Assembly (NCBI GenBank): GCA_947464515.1
Contig: CANHXF010000089.1
Coordinates: 1-7,014, forward strand
DNA from: Flavobacteriales bacterium
Lineage (GTDB): Bacteria; Bacteroidota; Bacteroidia; NS11-12g; UBA955
Direction: 5' to 3'
Length of the DNA: 7,014 nt
Shown: positions 1-4,384 of the stretch, piece by piece
Position numbering within the stretch: the stretch's first letter is position 1
Layout: each line of letters begins with the position of its first letter
Position numbers and translations under genes: made by a program
The notes under the pieces: model-generated
What the model saw: only the letters and a program-made list of their open reading frames with translations
The model's database searches: none
Told to the model about the DNA's origin: nothing

Positions 1-233
1 GGGATGTAATTTCTGATTGCACCTGGAATATTTTGTTGCGCTATCCATTTGTTTAATACCTCAATAATGTTTTGTGGGGTATTGAAAGGGATCATCAAAC
101 GGAATTCAGCGAAATCACAAAAACTAAGATATTGGGCATGTAAAATCAATTTCGACGCCAAGTCAGCCGAAAAAAGCTCATTTTCTCTAAGAAGAAGATA
201 ATCCTTTTTTAATATTTGGCCGATTGTTTTCAT
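1..233 (-). CDS. Unrecognised protein, N-terminal part, truncated by window edge
   Basis: An open frame on the minus strand starts at the ATG complementary to 231-233 and runs without a stop to the left edge, giving 77 complete codons. The protein begins MKTIGQILKKDYLLLRENEL and continues as a mixed, probably helical soluble sequence with a short motif IPFNTPQNIIEVLNKWI near residues 48-64. There is no signal peptide or membrane segment in the visible part, so it is probably cytoplasmic. I do not recognise the family. It is transcribed away from the motor operon and is separated from it by about 330 bases, so there is no reason to assume a shared function. The codon choices look ordinary for the window, but a frame this short can arise by chance in AT-rich DNA, so the call is moderate. 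Confidence 0.55.
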   Translation of the reverse strand, partial: MKTIGQILKKDYLLLRENELFSADLASKLILHAQYLSFCDFAEFRLMIPFNTPQNIIEVLNKWIAQQNIPGAIRNYI

Positions 234-257
234 GAAAATTTAACTTATCTCGCAATT

Positions 258-291
258 TAAAGGCATTTTACATATAGTTGCTAAAGGCATT
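258..291. repeat. Ten-base direct repeat TAAAGGCATT
   Basis: TAAAGGCATT occurs at 258-267 and again at 282-291, in the same orientation with a 24-base period, a little over two helical turns. It sits 25 to 58 bases upstream of the minus-strand start and just before a TAATTTTG box at 307-314. The spacing would suit a regulator bound to one face of the DNA, but that is inference: two copies of a 10-mer in AT-rich DNA are weak evidence. Confidence 0.4.
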
Positions 292-354
292 GTTGATTTT
301 GATGGCTAATTTTGTGAATTGTGGTTTCTAATGAGTGAAAGGATATTGCTTTAA

Positions 355-392
355 CAGAATTTTGCAAATAATTGGTATTGATAACAATTCTG
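355..392. repeat. Short inverted repeat CAGAATT / AATTCTG
   Basis: CAGAATT at 355-361 is the exact reverse complement of AATTCTG at 386-392, with a 24-base loop. The arms are short and AT-rich and there is no T-tract after the right arm, so it does not look like an intrinsic terminator. It could be an operator half-site pair or chance. Confidence 0.25.
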
Positions 393-508
393 AGGATTGA
401 GGCGTAGCACAAAAAGAAAAATGAGGATTCGACAATTTATATAAGCGCGAAACATGAAATGAATTAGAATATATAAATACAAATTTAATATGTCGTTTTT
501 TTTATGGT

Positions 509-540
509 GTTGTTTCTATGCTGATACTCCCCTAATTTCG
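509..540 (+). promoter_or_regulatory. Weak candidate promoter for the motor operon
   Basis: Bacteroidota housekeeping promoters follow TTTG-N19-TAnnTTTG. Here GTTG (509-512), a 20-base spacer and TAATTTCG (533-540) match with one mismatch in each box. Transcription would start around 547, giving a leader of about 15 bases before the ATG at 562. It would also place the alternative ATG at 490 upstream of the transcript. The match is imperfect and TAATTTTG at 307-314 is a better -7 box without a well-spaced -33 partner, so this remains a candidate only. Confidence 0.25.
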
Positions 541-561
541 CATCAACAAATAACATCATCC

Positions 562-1062
562 ATGAGGATAATAACTACATTTATTGCATTCGTTTTATTG
601 TCGTACGGCAATGCCCAAACTGCTTTGGAAGTGGGTAATACTTCAGACTTGAAAAAAGCCTTAGACCGCTCTAGTAAAGCGATTGAAGAGGTTAAGTCAC
701 TCAGGTCTGAGCTTCGCGAGGCCAATAAGAAAAACGCGATTTTATCCTCTGCCTTGGAAGGTATGCAAGCCAAGGTTTCTTCAGAGATAACAAGATCCCA
801 AGAATTACAAGCTCAAAATGAGCGTGCAATGAATTTGGCCTTGGATGAATTCAAAAAGAAATTCGACGATCAGAACAAAACAGTAGAGGCTGTGCAATCG
901 TCATTGGATGAAAAATTCAATAAGCAATTGATATTCTTTGTTTTAGGGCTCGTTTTGTTTGTAATAATCGCTTTGATTGCTACGCGTTCCGCAACCAAAA
1001 AAGGTCTCGATCAGGCAAATGCCAGTTGGAATAGTTTTCAAGAACACTTACTAAAAAAATAA
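562..1062 (+). CDS. Signal peptide, periplasmic coiled coil and C-terminal membrane helix protein
   Basis: This 166-aa protein is not a family I recognise. Residues 1-18 form a signal peptide ending ...GNA before Q19, typical of Bacteroidota. Residues about 28-118 are charged, rich in Lys, Glu, Gln and Ala with heptad-like leucines, and should form a long coiled coil. Residues about 122-140 (LIFFVLGLVLFVIIALIA core) are a transmembrane helix, followed by a basic flank (R142, K146, K147) and a 26-residue tail. The predicted topology is an exported coiled coil anchored in the inner membrane with the C-terminus in the cytoplasm. I chose ATG 562 over the in-frame ATG 490 because only 562 places the signal peptide at the N-terminus; the 24 residues before it contain two adjacent Cys and no secretion signal. 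It is the first gene of the cluster, 23 bases before the GldL homolog. A role as scaffold or accessory of the motor is inferred from position and topology only. Confidence 0.85.
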   Translation: MRIITTFIAFVLLSYGNAQTALEVGNTSDLKKALDRSSKAIEEVKSLRSELREANKKNAILSSALEGMQAKVSSEITRSQELQAQNERAMNLALDEFKKKFDDQNKTVEAVQSSLDEKFNKQLIFFVLGLVLFVIIALIATRSATKKGLDQANASWNSFQEHLLKK

Positions 1063-1085
1063 CCAAATTTAATAAAAAAATCTTT

Positions 1086-1586
1086 ATGAGCAGCAATAAG
1101 AAAAAAGGCAAATTAGATCCCATTACCTTTATTTATGGTTTTGGAGCCGCGGTGGTACTTGTAGGTGCCATGTTTAAATTTTTGGGTTGGAATTTCGCCA
1201 ATGAAATGTTCATCTTGGGTTTGAGTATCGAAGCAATCGTATTTTTGATTTCTGCTTTCGAGAGACAATCAGATGACGAAGAGTATCGTTGGGAGCAAGT
1301 TTTTCCTCAGTTGACAAATGAAAATGCGGATGGTACTGCTACCGATACGGGTGGGTATCAGTCGGCTATGTCTCAGTTTGCATCAACTTTAGGTGAGTTG
1401 AATAAGGGTTTGAAGGATATGACGGAGAGCGTTCAACAAATTCGTGGAGAAATGCAGGCAAATGCCAGTCGTTCTGCGGAAATGCAAAAAAGTATGCAGG
1501 AATTCAATGAGTTGATGGGCAATTACAACCAAAACATGCGTTCTATCAACGAAAAGTACAATCAATTTTTAAATAGCGGTAAGTAA
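1086..1586 (+). CDS. gldL: GldL-family proton-channel subunit of a rotary motor
   Basis: GldL is the inner-membrane stator subunit of the type IX secretion and gliding motor; five copies surround a GldM dimer and use the proton-motive force. This 166-aa protein shows the family pattern: TM1 about residues 13-30 (YGFGAAVVLVGAMFK), a short loop FKFLGWNFANEM, TM2 about 41-58 (MFILGLSIEAIVFLISAF), then the conserved W69-x2-VFPQL segment. Residues known to matter in the Flavobacterium protein have visible counterparts: Y17, K31, the key membrane glutamate E49 and E59. The usual histidine three residues after the lysine is glycine (G34). Residues about 92-162 form a cytoplasmic, Gln- and Met-rich coiled coil. 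It is shorter than typical GldL proteins (about 215 aa or more). It lies 8 bases before the first GldM-like gene, as expected for gldL-gldM, but no gldK precedes it. It is therefore probably a paralog serving a separate machine; the family call is strong, the function inferred. Confidence 0.9.
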   Translation: MSSNKKKGKLDPITFIYGFGAAVVLVGAMFKFLGWNFANEMFILGLSIEAIVFLISAFERQSDDEEYRWEQVFPQLTNENADGTATDTGGYQSAMSQFASTLGELNKGLKDMTESVQQIRGEMQANASRSAEMQKSMQEFNELMGNYNQNMRSINEKYNQFLNSGK

Positions 1587-1594
1587 GCCGTAAA

Positions 1595-3004
1595 ATGGGT
1601 TCTACGATTACCATATCGAAGGCGAAGAACTTCTCGTTCAAGAAATTGTCTTTCTTGTACTTGGTGTTTATTCTATTTATCTTCTTTTCCTCACCGGGTA
1701 TGTATGTAATGCAATATTCGGGCGTTGCAGTTACCCAGGACTTATTAAATGAAAAATTGTTGAATGATTTAAGGGGTTTTAATTCGGTTAATCCAATGGA
1801 ATTGGCTCTAAAAACTTCAACGATGAAGGCTGCTTCTGAAATTGAAGCACTTGAAAAGGAGTATTTAGATTTTGCCAATCAGACCGGCGTATCAGGAGAC
1901 AGGTTGCGTGAGAATAATTTTGCAGAGAAAAAGATTAGAAAAGGTGAATTAGGGCCTAAAGTCAAAGCGATCCTGACAGGATACATTGAATCCTATTCCA
2001 CTGTTGGAATAAAAGATGTAAAATCCGAGTTTGACATGCCAGAGGATTTTGTAGGTTCAAAATTTCCAGTAATTGACTTTTATTTTAAAGAAACCCCGAA
2101 CGGCGTATTACCTTCAGTGTTCGAGCATTTTAGAACAGTCATGCTTTACAACACATTGTTGGTGTTGAAAAAGAAAGATTTGGAGATGCCCAAATTTGAA
2201 ATCCTGACGTTGGACAATTCTGACTTTATTCAGAAGATGAAGCGCAATTTGATTTTGGGTGAGAAGTTAGATGTCGTTATTCGCCCACAGAAAAAGGGAA
2301 TATTACCTACTGTGAAGATCAATGGCGGGCTAGTTGAATCCAAGCCAATTAACAATAATGGAGATTATCGGTTAGTATACACTCCAAAGCAAGCGGGCAA
2401 CTATAGTTTAGAGGTAAAGATTGGCGATTCTCGCCTTTTATCTAGTTTTAATGTGGAGTCTCCTGCATTCAGATTTATTCACGAAACCTCTAATTTGCGT
2501 GCAGAAGTGGGTGGTAAATTTACCATTACTTTGGATTCCAATTTTGTCCCTAAGGGCGAAAGGGCCCAGTTTGTTTCACAAACAGCAGCCGTTGAACGTA
2601 AAGGTATGGTTCTAACGGTTGTTCCAGAGAAAGAGGGAAAGTTTGAGATTCAAATGGTTGAGAATGGAAAAGTGATTGATCGAGCGGTGTTTTTTGCGAG
2701 CTTACCTCGACCACCGAAAGTGTCATTAATGGATATTTATGGTAACCCAGTGCAGTTGAGTAAAGCAAATAAGTTAGAGTCTGATAATGTTTTTTGGCAA
2801 GTCATTGATTTTGATGTTGCAATTGTTTCAGAAAATGGTAATGTCAAAAAGTTTCATTCGGCGACTCGTTTCCTAAGGAATGAGATTCGTGAACTTGAAA
2901 ATAATGCTCAAAAGAATACAACTTTTATATTTGAAAATATTCGTTTGACTTCCCAAAAAGGTGGTATTACGATGATGGCGAGTCCTATCATAATGGTTAA
3001 ATAA
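1595..3004 (+). CDS. GldM-like periplasm-spanning motor protein, paralog 1
   Basis: GldM is anchored by one N-terminal helix inside the GldL pentamer and reaches across the periplasm as a dimer of four domains. This 469-aa protein (typical GldM is a little over 500) has a short basic cytoplasmic N-terminus, a TM helix about residues 18-33 containing FLYLVFIL, close to the LMYLVFIAML signature, a largely helical D1 about 45-210 with DFYFKETPNGV near 161-171, an Ig-like D2 about 217-288 ending in a YTPKQAGNYSLEV strand pair, D3 about 290-368, and a C-terminal D4 from LPRPP (370-374) with a DFDVAIVS strand and a FIFENI motif before the end. The residue aligned with the GldM arginine that pairs with the GldL glutamate is S14 here, with K16 and K17 nearby. 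It is 8 bases after gldL and 1 base before a second GldM-like gene whose first 29 residues align without gaps (13 identical). The GldM relationship is clear in the N-terminus and domain order; I infer it couples GldL rotation to a periplasmic or outer-membrane partner. Confidence 0.82.
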   Translation: MGSTITISKAKNFSFKKLSFLYLVFILFIFFSSPGMYVMQYSGVAVTQDLLNEKLLNDLRGFNSVNPMELALKTSTMKAASEIEALEKEYLDFANQTGVSGDRLRENNFAEKKIRKGELGPKVKAILTGYIESYSTVGIKDVKSEFDMPEDFVGSKFPVIDFYFKETPNGVLPSVFEHFRTVMLYNTLLVLKKKDLEMPKFEILTLDNSDFIQKMKRNLILGEKLDVVIRPQKKGILPTVKINGGLVESKPINNNGDYRLVYTPKQAGNYSLEVKIGDSRLLSSFNVESPAFRFIHETSNLRAEVGGKFTITLDSNFVPKGERAQFVSQTAAVERKGMVLTVVPEKEGKFEIQMVENGKVIDRAVFFASLPRPPKVSLMDIYGNPVQLSKANKLESDNVFWQVIDFDVAIVSENGNVKKFHSATRFLRNEIRELENNAQKNTTFIFENIRLTSQKGGITMMASPIIMVK

Positions 3005-3005
3005 A

Positions 3006-4382
3006 ATGGCAGGTACGGTAAAAATAAAAAAGTCTAAAAATCTTCGTTTCCGGTTGATTAGTGTTTTGTATCTGCTATTTATTTCGTTAACGGTATTGCA
3101 GATTCCTATTGAATGGTTTCGAATCAATTATAGTCTTTTAGATTATTTGAATAAATCTACCAAGTCGGAAATGAATATTCCTGCCTTGAAAGATTGCTAT
3201 GACTACGTTGAAGATTTAGATAAGCGCTATTTGGAAGCTTTGGGTGGATATAATCCAACTACTGGGAAATATAATGAGCCCAATGGCTACAGTGTTAGTG
3301 ATGTATTCTTTTTCAAGCCAGGAACGGGTGATATATTATTTGATAAATTAACCAAGCTGAATGAATTTTACCTGTCTAAACCGGCGAATGATCCAAAAAG
3401 GTTAGAATTTCAGAAATTATTCGCTTTGGACTTACTGAATGGATTGGCGGATGGAAAAAAGAAGATTTATCTTGAGTGGAAGTTTAAACATGGTCCAGCA
3501 AATGTTGTACGGACATTTTTGGGTGAAATGTTATTGCGATTCAAATTGCTAAATGGTGGTTTGGAGTTTCAGGGTGAAAAGGGTAGAAATAGTATTGTCA
3601 TGATGGCCTACAATATTGAATCTGCCAGTCCAGGAGATACCGTTAAGATTGTAGTGTTGGATCATGAAAAAATGAAAGTGTCAGCGACACTAAATGATAA
3701 AGTTTTCTCATTGAATAAATGGAAATCTGATACATTGCTGTTTATTCCTCCTACTGCTGGTAACTACTCCCTACTTTTTAACAAGGGTGGATTTGAGGAG
3801 TCACTAAAAATCACGGTAATGCCTAAGGGGTTTGTTGGTAAATCAGACCATGCATTCCAGACATTTTACGAAGGCAAATCTGCTGAACTTAGATATGTCA
3901 ACTTAATTAATGTGGGCTCGGCAAGCTGTAATTGTGATCCGAATCTCTCTATCGATAAATCGAATGGTTTGGTGAAATTCACGCCGAATTCTCCAGGTTG
4001 GTGCAAATTCAAAATGAGTTCTACTGATGGTATGGTGTTATTGAATGATTCCGTTTTTATACAGCAAATTCCTGTGCCATTTATTATTGTCGATGGCGCA
4101 AGTGATAGGACAATCAGCTTAGGTAGATTGTCAAATTCTAAAAAAATATCATTCAAAGCGATGCATCCTGATATGCCAAACTTCAACTATACCATTGACA
4201 ACATGGACGTTAAGTTAGTTGGCATTAAAGATGGTGCAAAAACAATTAGTGGAGGCACAATTGAACTGACATCAGATCAAATATCTCAACTACAATACGT
4301 AGTGATTGATAAATTCTCCATTCAGACTCAAATTAAACCAATTCAGTTCCAAGAACCCTTAGTGATTCAAATCAAGAGATAA
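3006..4382 (+). CDS. GldM-like periplasm-spanning motor protein, paralog 2
   Basis: This 458-aa protein is a diverged relative of the preceding gene. Its N-terminus shares T4, I7, K9, K11, N12, F15, S19, LYL (21-23) and FI (25-26) with it at the same positions, followed by a TM helix about 18-33 (VLYLLFISLTVLQI) and an amphipathic stretch IPIEWFRINY. D1 spans about 45-195 and contains WKFKHGPANVVRTFLGEM (158-175), like the family segment F-x-x-P-x-x-V. An Ig-like D2 is at about 203-272 (IPPTAGNYSLLF), D3 at about 280-352, and D4 begins at IPVP (355-358) and ends PLVIQIKR. R14 falls exactly eight residues before the signature Tyr, where GldM has the arginine that contacts the GldL glutamate; paralog 1 has serine there. 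D3 carries C308, C310 and C333 (CNCDP and GWCKF), absent from paralog 1. It is separated by one base from paralog 1 and by two bases from the outer-membrane gene, so translation is probably coupled. A GldM heterodimer is the inferred arrangement. Confidence 0.8.
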   Translation: MAGTVKIKKSKNLRFRLISVLYLLFISLTVLQIPIEWFRINYSLLDYLNKSTKSEMNIPALKDCYDYVEDLDKRYLEALGGYNPTTGKYNEPNGYSVSDVFFFKPGTGDILFDKLTKLNEFYLSKPANDPKRLEFQKLFALDLLNGLADGKKKIYLEWKFKHGPANVVRTFLGEMLLRFKLLNGGLEFQGEKGRNSIVMMAYNIESASPGDTVKIVVLDHEKMKVSATLNDKVFSLNKWKSDTLLFIPPTAGNYSLLFNKGGFEESLKITVMPKGFVGKSDHAFQTFYEGKSAELRYVNLINVGSASCNCDPNLSIDKSNGLVKFTPNSPGWCKFKMSSTDGMVLLNDSVFIQQIPVPFIIVDGASDRTISLGRLSNSKKISFKAMHPDMPNFNYTIDNMDVKLVGIKDGAKTISGGTIELTSDQISQLQYVVIDKFSIQTQIKPIQFQEPLVIQIKR

Positions 4383-4384
4383 TC

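Larger units (their letters stand above)
234..561. other. Divergent intergenic region, no gene seen
   Basis: This stretch separates the minus-strand gene from the operon that starts at 562. It is AT-rich and I see no convincing reading frame and no tRNA or other RNA gene. It contains a 10-base direct repeat (258-267 and 282-291), a short inverted repeat (355-361 and 386-392), an 8-base direct repeat TGAGGATT (391-398 and 422-429) and two TAnnTTTG-like candidates for the Bacteroidota -7 box (TAATTTTG at 307-314 and TAATTTCG at 533-540). Both divergent transcripts should start in here. An in-frame ATG at 490 would extend the first operon gene by 24 residues, but that stretch does not look coding. 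Confidence 0.6.

Noticed and set aside
496..503. Run of eight T as an intrinsic terminator
   Set aside because: There is no GC-rich hairpin directly before it and no plus-strand gene upstream to terminate.
490..561. In-frame ATG at 490 extending the coiled-coil protein by 24 residues
   Set aside because: The extension (with W and two adjacent Cys) would bury the signal peptide that starts cleanly at 562, and it includes an 8-T run typical of noncoding DNA; a candidate promoter lies inside it.
543..773. Minus-strand open frame of 76 codons
   Set aside because: It is antisense to the start of the coiled-coil gene, has no recognisable features, and the plus-strand protein there has a clear signal peptide.
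1546..1878. Minus-strand open frame of 110 codons
   Set aside because: It overlaps the end of GldL and the signature N-terminus of the first GldM-like protein on the other strand; composition looks like a shadow.
3866..4186. Minus-strand open frame of 106 codons
   Set aside because: It lies entirely antisense to domains D3 and D4 of the second GldM-like protein and has no features of its own.
1086..4382. Reading the locus as the canonical type IX secretion core
   Set aside because: Two GldM-like genes are present, GldK and GldN are absent next to them, and GldL and both GldM proteins are shorter than the canonical ones.
1086..4382. Zorya-like anti-phage system (ZorAB is a related type of rotary motor)
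   Set aside because: The motor proteins match GldL and GldM, and no helicase, nuclease or other defence effector is visible in the window; the partner is an outer-membrane protein.
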